A stretch of 64,000 nt of DNA from Halopenitus malekzadehii (GCF_900108505.1 NZ_FNWU01000001.1:186001-250000), one strand, 5' to 3'. Shown: positions 7,864 through 18,925, counted from the stretch's first letter. Translations and numbers: made by a program. The notes: a model not told the origin generated them from the letters alone.

Positions 7864-8760
7864 ATGCAGGTCGACGCAGTCGTGCTGGACATCGACGGGG
7901 TGCTCGTGGACGTCGCCGACTCCTACCGGCGAGCGATCGTGGAGTCGATCGACCGCGTCTACGGCGCGACGATCGCCCGCGAGGACGTCCAGCCGTTCAA
8001 GGACGCCGGCGGGTTCAACAACGACTGGGAGCTGACCGACGCCGCGGCGCTGTACGTGCTCGCCGGCCGACAGACCGAGGGGATCGACCTCACGGTTCCC
8101 GCGTTCACCGACCGCGTCGCCGACGCCGGTGGCGGACTCGCGGGCGCGAAGACGGTGCTCGCGGACGCGCTCGCTCCCGAGACGTGGGACACGGTTCGCC
8201 AGGCCTGGGACTCCGAGCGGCTCCGGGACGTGTTTCAGGCGCTGTACCTCGGTACGGAGTTATACCGCGACCTCGAGGGCGGTGATCCGCCGGTCGAAAC
8301 GGACGGATACATCCACGACGAGCCGGTGCTCGTCGACCCCGAGACCATCGATGCCCTGCGGGAGCGGTTCGACGTCGGGGTGGTTACGGGCCGCCCGGCC
8401 GCCGAGGCCGAGATCGCGCTCGACCGGGTCGGGCTCGATCTGCCCGCGATCCACCGGTTCACGATGGACGACTGGGAGGAGGGCAAGCCACACCCCGCAG
8501 CGCTCGTCACGCTTGCCGACCGGTTCGAGACCACGACCGTGGCCTTCGTCGGCGACACGCTTGACGACGTCCGAACCGCTCGCAACGCCGAGGAGGCCGA
8601 CCCCGAGCGCGTCTACTACGGGATCGGTGTACTCACCGGCGGGCTGACCGGCGAGTCCGGGCGACGCGCATACGTCGACGCCGGCGCCGACGCCGTGGTC
8701 GCCGACGTGAACGAGCTCCTCGAGCTGCTCGAACGTGATGCGTCCCGGCCCGATGCGTGA
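7864..8760 (+). CDS. HAD superfamily hydrolase (TIGR01548-like, haloarchaeal)
   Basis: A 298-residue haloacid-dehalogenase-fold phosphatase. Motif I is [16 protein letters not shown], motif II the threonine in [13 protein letters not shown], motif III the lysine in EEGKPHP, and motif [16 protein letters not shown]. The helical cap between motifs I and II is about 150 residues, longer than in small HADs and as expected for the TIGR01548 group. The physiological substrate is unknown. The ATG at 7864 is the only sensible start before motif I. A 23-bp-period direct repeat lies just after the stop codon. Confidence 0.88.
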   Translation: MQVDAVVLDIDGVLVDVADSYRRAIVESIDRVYGATIAREDVQPFKDAGGFNNDWELTDAAALYVLAGRQTEGIDLTVPAFTDRVADAGGGLAGAKTVLADALAPETWDTVRQAWDSERLRDVFQALYLGTELYRDLEGGDPPVETDGYIHDEPVLVDPETIDALRERFDVGVVTGRPAAEAEIALDRVGLDLPAIHRFTMDDWEEGKPHPAALVTLADRFETTTVAFVGDTLDDVRTARNAEEADPERVYYGIGVLTGGLTGESGRRAYVDAGADAVVADVNELLELLERDASRPDA

Positions 8761-8777
8761 GACGACCCTGACGGCTT

Positions 8778-8817
8778 CGGTGATGCAACGGCTACGCCTC
8801 CGGTGACGCAACGGCTA
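8778..8817. repeat. Short tandem duplication after the HAD gene
   Basis: CGGTGATGCAACGGCTA at 8778-8794 recurs as CGGTGACGCAACGGCTA at 8801-8817: period 23 bp, 16 of 17 bases identical. It fills the gap between the HAD hydrolase and the F420-dependent reductase gene. Confidence 0.8.
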
Positions 8818-8842
8818 AGGCCCCGCCGTGACCACTCCCGAT

Positions 8843-9511
8843 ATGCGAATCTCCATCCTCGGCGGTACCGGTGACATCGGCGAAGGGCTGGCGCTCCGGT
8901 GGGCGTTCCACTCGAACCACGACGTCATCATCGGTTCGCGTGACGCCGAGAAGGCGCACACGAAGGCCGACGAGTACGAGACCGAACTCGACAGCCGCGG
9001 CGTCGACGTCACGATCAACGGCTTCGAGAACGGGATGGCGACCGACCGCGGCGACGTCATCGTCCTCGCCGTCCCCCCGTACCACGTCGGTGATACGGTC
9101 GAGTCGATCGCCGACCGACTCGACGAGGACGACGTACTCGTCTCCCCGGCCGTCGGAATGAAACGGGAGGAGGAGGGGTTCCGCTACCACCGTCCCGGGG
9201 CGGGCAGCGTCACGCGGATCGCGGCGGACGCCGCACCCGATGACGTGCCGGTCGTCGGCGCGTTCCACAACCTCCCCGCGGCCCGGCTCGCGAACCTCGA
9301 TGCCGGCCTCGGGATCGACACCCTGATCCTCGGCGACGACGAGGACGCGACGGACATCGTCCGGATGCTTGCCGAGGACATCGACGGGCTCCGCGCGCTT
9401 GACGCCGGCGGGATCGCCAACGCCCCCGAGGTCGAGTCGATCACGCCCCTGCTCGTTACCCTCGCGATGCACAACGACGGGCTCCACGATCTCGGCGTCC
9501 GGTTCTCCTGA
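8843..9511 (+). CDS. npdG: NADPH-dependent F420 reductase
   Basis: Moves hydride between coenzyme F420 and NADP. The 222-residue protein opens with the dinucleotide-binding motif SILGGTGDIGEGLALRW. It has the NADP-type IGSRDAEKA after strand 2, and the VVGAFHNLPAARL segment typical of F420H2:NADP oxidoreductases. An in-frame ATG five codons upstream exists, but the ATG at 8843 places the Rossmann strand at residue 2, as in the family. It stands alone, and the cofactor's biosynthesis genes are not in the window. Confidence 0.92.
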   Translation: MRISILGGTGDIGEGLALRWAFHSNHDVIIGSRDAEKAHTKADEYETELDSRGVDVTINGFENGMATDRGDVIVLAVPPYHVGDTVESIADRLDEDDVLVSPAVGMKREEEGFRYHRPGAGSVTRIAADAAPDDVPVVGAFHNLPAARLANLDAGLGIDTLILGDDEDATDIVRMLAEDIDGLRALDAGGIANAPEVESITPLLVTLAMHNDGLHDLGVRFS

Positions 9512-9613
9512 TCGGTTGGTCGGTCGTCGGTGGGTATCCGGTCCGGTCGTACCCAGCGAAGGGTTCTCTTGCCCCGAGATTTATTTTCGATGAACCGGAT
9601 CGTCCCACCGAGT

Positions 9614-10033
9614 ATGACGAAGCCGCTCAAGGTATCCGGATTCGTCGGGCTGGCTGTAATGATGGCGGTCGGCCTGCATCAGGCGATGATCCTCGCCGGC
9701 GGCGACGCCGTGCCGAGATGGATGATCGGCGGGCACGCCCACCTCGGCGTCCTGTCGATCCTCGCGATCGTGATGGGCTTTGCCGTCCCCGCGCTCGAGG
9801 TGACCGGGACCCTCCGGACCGCCGTCACCGGTCTCTTCATCGCGGGACAGTGGGGCGTCCCCGGCGTCGTCTGGCTCGGCGAGGGTCTCGGGCTCGCGTT
9901 CCTCGTTCCCACCACGCTGCTGTGGGGGAGCGCCCTGATCGTCGCGATGCTGATTATGGCGTACGTCGCCGCGACCCGGGATGCGACCGGATCGGGGTCG
10001 GGCCCGACCGGCGTCGCGCCGGCCGACGACTGA
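9614..10033 (+). CDS. Small four-helix membrane protein
   Basis: A 139-residue integral membrane protein with four hydrophobic helices, starting with VSGFVGLAVMMAVGLHQAMIL and ending with LIVAMLIMAYVAATR. It has histidines at helix ends (LHQ, GGHAHLG), a pattern seen in heme-copper oxidase-related and TIGR-type DUF membrane proteins, but no function can be named. The ATG at 9614 is preferred to the one at 9590, because TTTATTTT at 9580-9587 is 30 bp before 9614 and would overlap the start region of the longer form. It stands alone. Confidence 0.7.
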   Translation: MTKPLKVSGFVGLAVMMAVGLHQAMILAGGDAVPRWMIGGHAHLGVLSILAIVMGFAVPALEVTGTLRTAVTGLFIAGQWGVPGVVWLGEGLGLAFLVPTTLLWGSALIVAMLIMAYVAATRDATGSGSGPTGVAPADD

Positions 10034-10203
10034 TCGGCGTCGTAACCGACTGGTCGACGTCGCAACTGGACGGCACCGCCGCAACCGGACGGCGCCGCAA
10101 ATTCCCGGTTTCGCCGCCGGATCCGTTCCCTTGCCGGGGGACGAGTTGGCACGCAGGGGCGACGGACGATACGGTTATCCCCGTTCGGGGAGTAGTTTCG
10201 GAA

Positions 10204-10434
10204 ATGACGCCCTCCACTTCCACCACCGAGCGACAGCCGCCCGACAAGGCGACGCTCCACTGCTTTGCGTGCGGTCACGAAAGCCGCATTAACGGCGACT
10301 GGCTCATCCACGTACGCGCTGACTCCCTCACCTACGAATGTCCTGCGTGTGAAACGGTGATCGATTCCCGACGGAATCACGAGGCGTTGGCCGCGGGCAG
10401 TCGTGGATCGCTTGGCTTCCCGGTCGAGAACTGA
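10204..10434 (+). CDS. Small zinc-ribbon protein
   Basis: A 76-residue protein with two CxxC pairs, CFAC near residue 20 and CPAC near residue 46, that should fold as one zinc ribbon. The CxxC pairs are separated by GHESRINGDWLIHVRADSLTYE, a beta-hairpin pattern. The larger open frame from 9718 is a shadow of the membrane-protein gene, and the ATG at 10204 starts the conserved part. It ends 68 bp from the stop of the convergent large Tat protein. Role unknown. Confidence 0.78.
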   Translation: MTPSTSTTERQPPDKATLHCFACGHESRINGDWLIHVRADSLTYECPACETVIDSRRNHEALAAGSRGSLGFPVEN

Positions 10435-10450
10435 CGTCGGCTCACGGGGT

Positions 10451-10462
10451 TATTTATAAATA
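10451..10462. other. AT-only palindrome between convergent genes
   Basis: TATTTATAAATA, a 12-bp perfect palindrome in GC-rich surroundings, lies between the stop codons of the zinc-ribbon gene (10434) and the large Tat protein (10503). It could be part of bidirectional termination or a cryptic promoter; the sequence alone does not decide. Confidence 0.4.
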
Positions 10463-10502
10463 GACTGGCACCGAGCCGGGTCGTCGTCCGATCGTCGGGC
10501 CG

Positions 10503-13500
10503 TTACTCCGCCTCGGCGTCAGCGGACGCTTCGGCTGCGGATCCGCCTGCTGTTTCGGCTGCGGATCCGCCTGCTGCCCCGGATGCGGATCCTGATGCGC
10601 TGGATTCGCCCGTTGACGTCTCGGCACCCGACGACCTGGTTTCGGACGTCTCGCGGTCCGCGATCCGCGCCTCGTGGATCACTTCGTGCTCGCCGAACAG
10701 CACGAACGCGCGGTGAGGCTCTTGAGTCATCTCGATCGTGGTCGAATCGCCGTCCTGGACGGACCCTGTCGCCGCGTCACCGTCCCATGGTTCGGGCTCG
10801 CCCGGATCCGGCGTGACGACGACCGAGAGGTGCTCGGCGGCGATCGCCCCACCGCCGTCGTGGGTCACGGTAACGGCTTCTTCCTCGGCGTCGTAGTCGA
10901 CCGCGAAGTCGGCCGTCGGCGCGATCACGTGGCTACCGACTTCGATCGGTTCCGTCGGCGGCGTCCACTCCGCGGTGAACGTCGTCCCCGTATCGAACTC
11001 GCTGAGCGGGACCACGTCCCCGCGCTCGAGCACGTCGTGCTCGTCGGCTGGCTGCGTGTCGGCCGCCTCTCCGTCGACAAGCAGCCGGAACTCCCCGGCG
11101 TCGCGACTCACCGGATCGCGGTAGATCGCTGCGATGCCGTCGTCGGGAACGGCTTTCCGCTGGTCGGTCCCCGTTCCGGTCTCCCGGCCGTCAGTTCCGG
11201 TTCCGGCCTCCTGCTCCGAGCCGGACTGGAACGTGAATCCGTGTCGGGGCTCGGTCGGATAGTGGCCGACCGACCGCTCGCTCACCATGTTCGCCGTCTC
11301 GGTTCGGATGCTCACGGTCACGCGGTCGCCGATCCCGACGTCCGTGAGGGTGATCGTGTCTCCACTCGTCAGCTCGTCGTACTCCTCGGCCACCACGAGG
11401 GTCTCGCGCTCGCTGCCGCTCGGGCGACCGCTCGTGCGGTCGCTCGAGCCGTCCGCCGGCGAGTAGGTCGTGACCTGCAGCCCCTCGGGGTCGGCCGGCT
11501 GCGCCCCGACGTAGGTCAGTCGCATCTCCGCCGCGCCGGGGTCGTAGTGCGCCTTCAGCGCCTCGCGTGCGGTCGTGGTTCCGGCGAGGTGATGGTCCCG
11601 TTCGTCGTCCCTCTCGCCCGCCGCATCGTCGTCGGTCCCGCTCTCCGCGTCGTCGTCCGCGCCGACCCAGACGACCTCGACCTGGGCGAACGGCGGGACT
11701 TCGGCGGCCAGCGCGTCGCCGGGACCGAACTCCTCGTACTCGTCGGCCGGCTGCGTCCCGAGTGGCTCCCCGTCCGCCCGTATCCTCACGCGGTCGGCCG
11801 CCATCGCGTCGCCCTCGCGATGCTCGACCCGAACCGTCCCCGCCTCGGGGTCGTACTCGAGGTCGACGAACGCCTCCGGAACCACCTCGTGTTCGGCCAC
11901 GACGACCGGCTCCTCGGGGTCGAGCCACTCGATCGTGACCGTGCTGTCGACCGGGTGCTCGCCGAGCGGGATCTCGGTCCCTCTGGAGAGCGTTTCGACC
12001 TCGTCGGCGATCTGCCGGTCGGCCGGCTCGCCGTCAACGAGTACGCGGAACGCGGACGCGTCGTAGTCCTCCTCGCCGTGGTAGGTCGCGATGAGTCCCC
12101 GATCCGGATGGTCGTGAACGTGGATCCGCGGCGGCGTGACGCGGAACCGCTGCAGCGGGCGCCGGTGGACGCCCGGGATCGACGGGACGGTCAGGGTCAG
12201 GGAAACCACGTCGCCCATCCCGACGTCCTCGATCGTGACCGCGTCCCCGTTCGTGAGCGTTCCGCTCCCGGAATCGTTCCCGCCGTCACCTCCGTTCCCG
12301 AACGACGGGGCAGGGGTCCGGACCGTTCCGTCGTCCGACCGGTGCGTCACCGCCACCTTCCCGGCGTCGGCCTCGCGGTCGCCGACGTAGGTGATCGTGA
12401 CCGTCTCCGCCTCGACCTCGTGGTCGATCGCGAACGCCTCGGTGCCGATCGCCTCGTTCGCGTAGACGCGGTGGGCGTTGCGTTCCGCGTCGAACCAGCG
12501 GAGCACGACGCTCGCGAGGGGATCGGTCTCGACGGTCAGCGTGTCGCCCGGCTCGAACCGGTCCAGCCGGTCGGCCGGCTGGCGGTCGGCGAGCTCGCCG
12601 TCGACCCACAGCTGGAGCGCCTCGAGGGCGTCGCCCGTGACCGTCTCGCCGCCCCGGTGCTCGAGGGTGACGCCGCCCGTCTCCTGGCCACTCCCCGTCC
12701 CATCAGCTTCTCCGTCGCCCGACGTCCCGTCAGCTTCCCTGTCGACCGTCGTTCCGACTCGGATGTCGGGCGCGTTCTCGTGGTCGTGCTCCGGCGGCGC
12801 CTCGAGAACCGCGTCGACCCGGATCGTCTCCCCGGACCGGTCGATCGCGGTCTCCTCGACGATCCCGGTTCCGATCGCCTCGATCAGGGGGCGAACCGCC
12901 CGGTCGCCGGGCGTGCTGGGATCGTCGGTGAAAAACAGGTAGCGGTTCTCGGCGCGGTCGTCCGAGCCGTGGAGTCGCGCCGGATGGATCTCGAAGCCCC
13001 CGGCGAACGCGCGGATCGCTCCGGTTCCGACCGCGGAGGCGCCCGGGGTTTGAAAGCCGGACTCCGCGGCGTCCGGTGCGAACAGGACGGTGTCGAACGA
13101 CTCGACCAGCCCGAACGCCGACTCGGCGTCCGCGTTCGCATCCACGAGCCGATCGCCGTCTTCCCCGTCCGCCTCGCCCGCCGCCGCCGCGATCGCCCGC
13201 GCCGCCTCGACGCGGCCGGATCGGTCCTCGCCCGCGACGAACGCCGCGACGCCGTCGGTGCTGACGGTCGTCATCCCCTCGCGGTCCCCGTCGTCGGCGA
13301 CCCGCCAGTCGCCGACGGTCGTCAGCTCCTCGCCGCGGTCGAGCCGGTCGAAGGTGCCGGAAGCCACCGTGATCCGGCGCCGGTAGTCGTGGGTGATCGC
13401 CGTGACCACCGTCGAGAGGTCGGCCGCCGCGACGTCGAGCTCCCGCGTCACGACGCGAGCCTCGTGTGACAGGTCCTCGGCCACGTCCGCATCTGCCACG

Positions 13501-13715
13501 TTCGTCGTCACAACCAGTCGATACGAGAGATCGAGCGAACCGTCGTCGGGCAGCGCCGCGATCGCGCTCGCGGCCGAGTCGGACAGCTCGTCGAGGTTTC
13601 GCCGGTCGGTTGGCGTCGTCGAGTTGGCCACGCGGTCGGGATCGAGTGTTCCCGTGAGCGCGGCCAGCGTTAGGGCGCTTCCGCCGAGGAAGCCCCGTCT
13701 GGAGGGTCTCACCAT
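10503..13715 (-). CDS. Large Tat-exported multi-repeat surface protein
   Basis: A 1070-residue secreted protein. A twin-arginine signal, RRGFLGGSALTLAALTG, opens it. Residues ~25-330 form an unrecognised globular region. From about residue 345 to 1010 runs a series of about seven related beta modules. Two kinds alternate: one with a VDGELADRQPAD-like line followed by a GD.ipl strand and an EW/RWFD line, the other with an ITYVGDREAD- or VTHDGGGAI-like line. The latter resembles the extracellular part of archaeal type IV pilins. Acidic Gly/Ser/Asp linkers join them. The C-terminal 55 residues are low-complexity Ser/Ala/Glu, with no clear transmembrane or sorting signal. The start at 13715 is chosen over 13727 because it gives a standard Tat n-region. 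It is divergent from a metal-box-controlled operon. Likely a structural or adhesive cell-surface protein; this is inference. Confidence 0.8.
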   Translation of the reverse strand: MVRPSRRGFLGGSALTLAALTGTLDPDRVANSTTPTDRRNLDELSDSAASAIAALPDDGSLDLSYRLVVTTNVADADVAEDLSHEARVVTRELDVAAADLSTVVTAITHDYRRRITVASGTFDRLDRGEELTTVGDWRVADDGDREGMTTVSTDGVAAFVAGEDRSGRVEAARAIAAAAGEADGEDGDRLVDANADAESAFGLVESFDTVLFAPDAAESGFQTPGASAVGTGAIRAFAGGFEIHPARLHGSDDRAENRYLFFTDDPSTPGDRAVRPLIEAIGTGIVEETAIDRSGETIRVDAVLEAPPEHDHENAPDIRVGTTVDREADGTSGDGEADGTGSGQETGGVTLEHRGGETVTGDALEALQLWVDGELADRQPADRLDRFEPGDTLTVETDPLASVVLRWFDAERNAHRVYANEAIGTEAFAIDHEVEAETVTITYVGDREADAGKVAVTHRSDDGTVRTPAPSFGNGGDGGNDSGSGTLTNGDAVTIEDVGMGDVVSLTLTVPSIPGVHRRPLQRFRVTPPRIHVHDHPDRGLIATYHGEEDYDASAFRVLVDGEPADRQIADEVETLSRGTEIPLGEHPVDSTVTIEWLDPEEPVVVAEHEVVPEAFVDLEYDPEAGTVRVEHREGDAMAADRVRIRADGEPLGTQPADEYEEFGPGDALAAEVPPFAQVEVVWVGADDDAESGTDDDAAGERDDERDHHLAGTTTAREALKAHYDPGAAEMRLTYVGAQPADPEGLQVTTYSPADGSSDRTSGRPSGSERETLVVAEEYDELTSGDTITLTDVGIGDRVTVSIRTETANMVSERSVGHYPTEPRHGFTFQSGSEQEAGTGTDGRETGTGTDQRKAVPDDGIAAIYRDPVSRDAGEFRLLVDGEAADTQPADEHDVLERGDVVPLSEFDTGTTFTAEWTPPTEPIEVGSHVIAPTADFAVDYDAEEEAVTVTHDGGGAIAAEHLSVVVTPDPGEPEPWDGDAATGSVQDGDSTTIEMTQEPHRAFVLFGEHEVIHEARIADRETSETRSSGAETSTGESSASGSASGAAGGSAAETAGGSAAEASADAEAE

Positions 13716-13797
13716 ACGCGGACCCACACGGGTTCACCCAAAAGCGATTGTGATGGCTCAAACCCGCGTTTGTCCCATCCGCGTTCTCCTCCAATGA

Positions 13798-13811
13798 TTA
13801 GGTGTACCTAA
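13798..13811. promoter_or_regulatory. DtxR/IdeR-type box upstream of TATA
   Basis: TTAGG-TGTA-CCTAA, a perfect 5-4-5 inverted repeat, matches the half-site TTAGG...CCTAA of metal-dependent DtxR/IdeR/SirR repressors. It ends just before CTATTTACT (13814-13822), the TATA-like element 29 bp ahead of the start codon at 13847. A second related box covers the start site. Confidence 0.7.
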
Positions 13812-13831
13812 AACTATTTACTCCCCCGTGT

Positions 13832-13847
13832 TTTAGGACGACCTAAA
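13832..13847. promoter_or_regulatory. DtxR/IdeR-type box over the transcription/translation start
   Basis: TTTAGG-ACGA-CCTAAA, a perfect inverted repeat with 6-bp arms and a 4-bp spacer, whose last base is the A of the ATG at 13847. Its centre is 35 bp from that of the upstream box, so the two sit on either side of the TATA element. That is a typical repressor arrangement. Confidence 0.7.
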
Positions 13848-14191
13848 TGATGGAGGAGACGCTCGCCGACACCCGCCGGCGGATCGAATCGCTCGCCAGC
13901 GACGCCGGTCGGTACTACCTCGCCTGCGCCCGAACCGGCGATCGACCGACGCCCGTCGCGGGACTCGTCTTCGAGAGCCGCGAGGTCGCGGCTCGAGCCG
14001 CCCGGGCGTGCCAGCGATATCGGGAATCGCTCCGGCGGTACGACGACTCCGTCCCGTACCGGGACCTCGTCGTCCACGAACGCCGCGTTGCGACGTCCGC
14101 TGATCGCCGATCCGACGCAATCGATGTCGACGCTGGTGACGCTGGCGCAGTTGATGCCGACGCGACCGACACGGCCGGTGATCGGCTATGA
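13847..14191 (+). CDS. Uncharacterised haloarchaeal protein (DUF7552-like)
   Basis: A 114-residue protein. Residues 1-78 form a small alpha/beta domain: TLADTRRRIESLASDAGRYYLACARTGDRPTPVAGLVFESREVAARAARACQRY and onward. I associate this with the haloarchaeal family DUF7552, unchecked. The last 30 residues are an Ala/Asp-rich tail. The start is the ATG at 13847, overlapped by a DtxR-type box; an ATG at 13850 is equally possible. The next gene starts at 14188, overlapping by 4 bp, so the pair is an operon. Promoter structure suggests control by metal, probably iron or manganese. No enzyme motif is visible. Confidence 0.78.
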   Translation: MMEETLADTRRRIESLASDAGRYYLACARTGDRPTPVAGLVFESREVAARAARACQRYRESLRRYDDSVPYRDLVVHERRVATSADRRSDAIDVDAGDAGAVDADATDTAGDRL

Positions 14192-15090
14192 GCGTCGAGA
14201 CGGCGGTTCACGCGGCGCTCGACCGCGTCGACGCCGAGGCCGAGCGCGTCGATTCGCTCGCACCCGCGTTCGGTCGGTTCGACGCGGCGGTCCGCGACCT
14301 CGATCCGCTCGGCGGTCACGCTCCCTCGTCCGGGGAGCCGACGCGACTGGCCGACGGCGGGATCACCGCGGCGCATCACCACGATCGCCAGTCCGGTCGC
14401 CCCGGAACGCCCGACGGTGCCGCGGGAGTCACCGGAAGCGCAGGAGTCACCGGAGGTGCGGTGGCCGCCGACCGGACCGGGTCGGTTCGCGACGCGTTCG
14501 CGGAGACGGTGCTGTCCGCTCGCGACGAGGGGTCGAATGCGTCCGCCACGTCTGCCGCGTCCGCCGCGGCAGTCGTTCGGGCGATCCGCTCGGAGTTCGG
14601 CGACGAGATCGCGGTCGTCCTCGCGCCCGGCACCGACGCCGGGTTCACGCCCGCCGTCAAGCGGGCCGTTCGGTCGGCCATCGCGACGCGGCGTGCGGAG
14701 CTTCGCGCGCTCCGTGACGCCCTCGATCGGGAGCGCGAGTCGCTCCGATCGGCGCGGGGGGACGTTGACGCGATCGTCTCCTGGATCGCTCGTGCGGACG
14801 AGACGCCGCTGTCCGACCTGGGGTTCGAGGCGCTTCGGGACCGTCACGAGACCCTCGAACGCCACCGCGAACGCTGTGCTGAGCGTCTCGAATCCCGGCA
14901 GACGACGCTCGGATCCGCGACCGGCCACGGCGCGGACGCCGGCCTCACGCACCGCTCGCTCGTCGCTCACCTCTACGACGTTGCGGGCTTCCCGACGCCG
15001 TACCCGGTCGTTTCGACCGTCGTCCGGCTGATCGACTGCTGTGAGTCGTGCCAGCGCTCGGTTCGTGATCACCTCACACGACGGGTTTGA
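14188..15090 (+). CDS. Uncharacterised coiled-coil protein (DUF7260-like)
   Basis: A 300-residue, mostly helical protein. Residues ~10-50 and ~170-255 are predicted coiled coil (for example RAELRALRDALDRERESLRSARGDVDAIVSWI). The middle segment, VRDAFAETVLSAR...FGDEIAVVL, recalls the haloarchaeal DUF7260 family, unchecked. Near the C-terminus is LIDCCESCQRS, a CCxxC cluster that could bind metal or be redox active. An Ala/Gly-rich linker lies at about residues 75-95. It follows the DUF7552-like gene with a 4-bp overlap and shares its metal-box promoter. No function is known. Confidence 0.75.
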   Translation: MSVETAVHAALDRVDAEAERVDSLAPAFGRFDAAVRDLDPLGGHAPSSGEPTRLADGGITAAHHHDRQSGRPGTPDGAAGVTGSAGVTGGAVAADRTGSVRDAFAETVLSARDEGSNASATSAASAAAVVRAIRSEFGDEIAVVLAPGTDAGFTPAVKRAVRSAIATRRAELRALRDALDRERESLRSARGDVDAIVSWIARADETPLSDLGFEALRDRHETLERHRERCAERLESRQTTLGSATGHGADAGLTHRSLVAHLYDVAGFPTPYPVVSTVVRLIDCCESCQRSVRDHLTRRV

Positions 15091-15107
15091 TCGTTCGACC
15101 CCTGCTC

Positions 15108-15143
15108 GTTTCGCCGGTCGACTACCCTTGTTTCGCCGGTCGA

Positions 15144-15146
<3 letters not shown>
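15108..15146. repeat. Direct repeat spanning the copA stop codon
   Basis: GTTTCGCCGGTCGACTA occurs at 15108-15124 and 15130-15146, period 22 bp. The second copy ends in the copA stop codon (minus strand), the first is in the gap to the convergent operon. This looks like a recent tandem duplication. Confidence 0.8.
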
Positions 15147-17747
<2,601 letters not shown>

Positions 17748-17767
17748 TATTCGTATATACGGGGTCC

Positions 17768-17826
17768 GTATTCAACGGGGTTTCCCTTTTGAATATTCAA
17801 CTTTTTCGGCCCGCAACTTTCGAATA
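17768..17826. promoter_or_regulatory. Putative copA control region with TTGAATATTCAA palindrome
   Basis: Upstream of copA are a perfect 12-bp palindrome, TTGAATATTCAA (17789-17800), and two related pieces, GTATTCAAC (17768-17776) and TTTCGAATAC (17818-17826). Repeats of a shared GAATA/TATTC half-site at this position suggest a regulator-binding region. Haloarchaeal copper ATPases are controlled by an Lrp/AsnC protein with a TRASH domain (VNG1179C in Halobacterium), but its site is not known to me well enough to match. Confidence 0.45.
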
Positions 17827-17933
17827 CAAAGCGCGTCGCGCCCGGATCAACGACTACTGATCCGTCTCCCGACCGATCGCGATTCAATTGCGGTTTGGAG
17901 AACCCAACTGACCCCCGTTTCCGGTCGACGACC

Positions 17934-17963
17934 GATTTGATATCGCGGTATATAATTTATACC
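17934..17963 (+). repeat. 30-bp element, copy B (overlaps rio2 stop codon)
   Basis: One of two inverted copies of a 30-bp AT-rich element. Aligned with the reverse complement of 18926-18955, 26 of 30 bases match. It includes the core ATATCGCGGTAT, itself nearly palindromic, and a TATA-like TTTATA. The rio2 stop codon (17957-17959) lies inside it. Read on the plus strand it points into the 3' end of rio2. Confidence 0.75.
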
Positions 17964-18871
17964 TCCTCGAACGCCCGAACCGTCTCGAAGGATCCATCCT
18001 CGATCGCGTCGGCGATCGCCGATATCGAAACGGAATCCGGCGTTTGGTGGGGGTACTTCCGGGCGAAATACCGCGTGAGGTTATCGATATCGCGCTCAAG
18101 GAACTCCCGTGCGTTCTCGTGATCGGTTGGGACCGCCTGGGGCCAGTCGAAGATCGTGATACCGCTTTCGGCGATCGCCACGTTGTGTTCGGACATATCC
18201 GCGTGCACCCACCCGTCCTCGTAGGCAGTCGTCAGCTCCGCAAGCACCAGATCGAGTACGCCCACGACCTGTTCGGCGTCCAGCTTTGCGCGCGCGAGCT
18301 CGACGCCCTCGAACTTGTCCATCACGATCGCGTGCCGGTTCCAGTCGATCGGTCGCGGCACCGAAACGTCAGGATATAGGGTTTCAAGGGCCTCGTACTC
18401 CCGTTCTGCCGCCTGCCGGGCGGTGTACAGCCAGGAGACGTGTTGTCTGTCGGCCGTGTACTCGCGCTCCTTCATCACCTCGCGGAAGTTTGTGTACCCC
18501 TCACGGTGGAACTTCAACGCGAGCGGTTTGAACGATCGGGCCTCGTAGACATCGCTTTCCTTGCCGACGCCCAGCGGGGAACCAATCCCCTCGACGGTGT
18601 CTCGTTCGGCGAAGGTGCGCAACGCGAGCGCGTCGTACCCCTCGAAGGTCAGCTGGTACCCCTCGTACTGGATCGTCTTTCGCTCGATCAGCTCCTCGTC
18701 GAGACACCGGTCGATCCGGTAGTCGACCTCCTCGGCCGTGAGCTCGGAGTACTCCGGGAGCTTGTCGCGGCGGACCCACTCCGAGAAGCGCATCCCCTGC
18801 TCGACCCCCGAGAGGAGATAGAAGTCCTCGGGTTCGAGGTCGGCCATCAACCCCGCGATGTTCCTGACCAT
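17957..18871 (-). CDS. rio2: Rio2-type serine/threonine kinase
   Basis: Atypical protein kinase/ATPase needed for late maturation of the small ribosomal subunit. The 304-residue protein has the Rio2 N-terminal winged helix (residues 1 to about 90, with LTAEEVDYRIDRCLDEELIERK). The glycine-poor nucleotide loop is IGSPLGVGKESDVYEA, the ATP-binding lysine is in PLALKFHREGYTNF, and the catalytic loop is HADMSEHNVAI. The metal-binding aspartate is in ITIFDWPQAV. All key residues are present. It is transcribed alone, with inverted copies of a 30-bp element before the promoter region and over the stop codon. Confidence 0.95.
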   Translation of the reverse strand: MVRNIAGLMADLEPEDFYLLSGVEQGMRFSEWVRRDKLPEYSELTAEEVDYRIDRCLDEELIERKTIQYEGYQLTFEGYDALALRTFAERDTVEGIGSPLGVGKESDVYEARSFKPLALKFHREGYTNFREVMKEREYTADRQHVSWLYTARQAAEREYEALETLYPDVSVPRPIDWNRHAIVMDKFEGVELARAKLDAEQVVGVLDLVLAELTTAYEDGWVHADMSEHNVAIAESGITIFDWPQAVPTDHENAREFLERDIDNLTRYFARKYPHQTPDSVSISAIADAIEDGSFETVRAFEEV

Positions 18872-18925
18872 ACCGCCCGTACTCCGGCGACTCCTAAAAG
18901 GGCCGTGCGATCCGGACTTCTCCCT

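Noticed and set aside
10674-13469. 931-residue plus-strand open frame opposite the large Tat protein
   Set aside because: It is a GC-rich shadow frame: its composition is Arg/Gly/Val/Asp antisense to a protein with a Tat signal and internal repeats, and has no recognisable domain.
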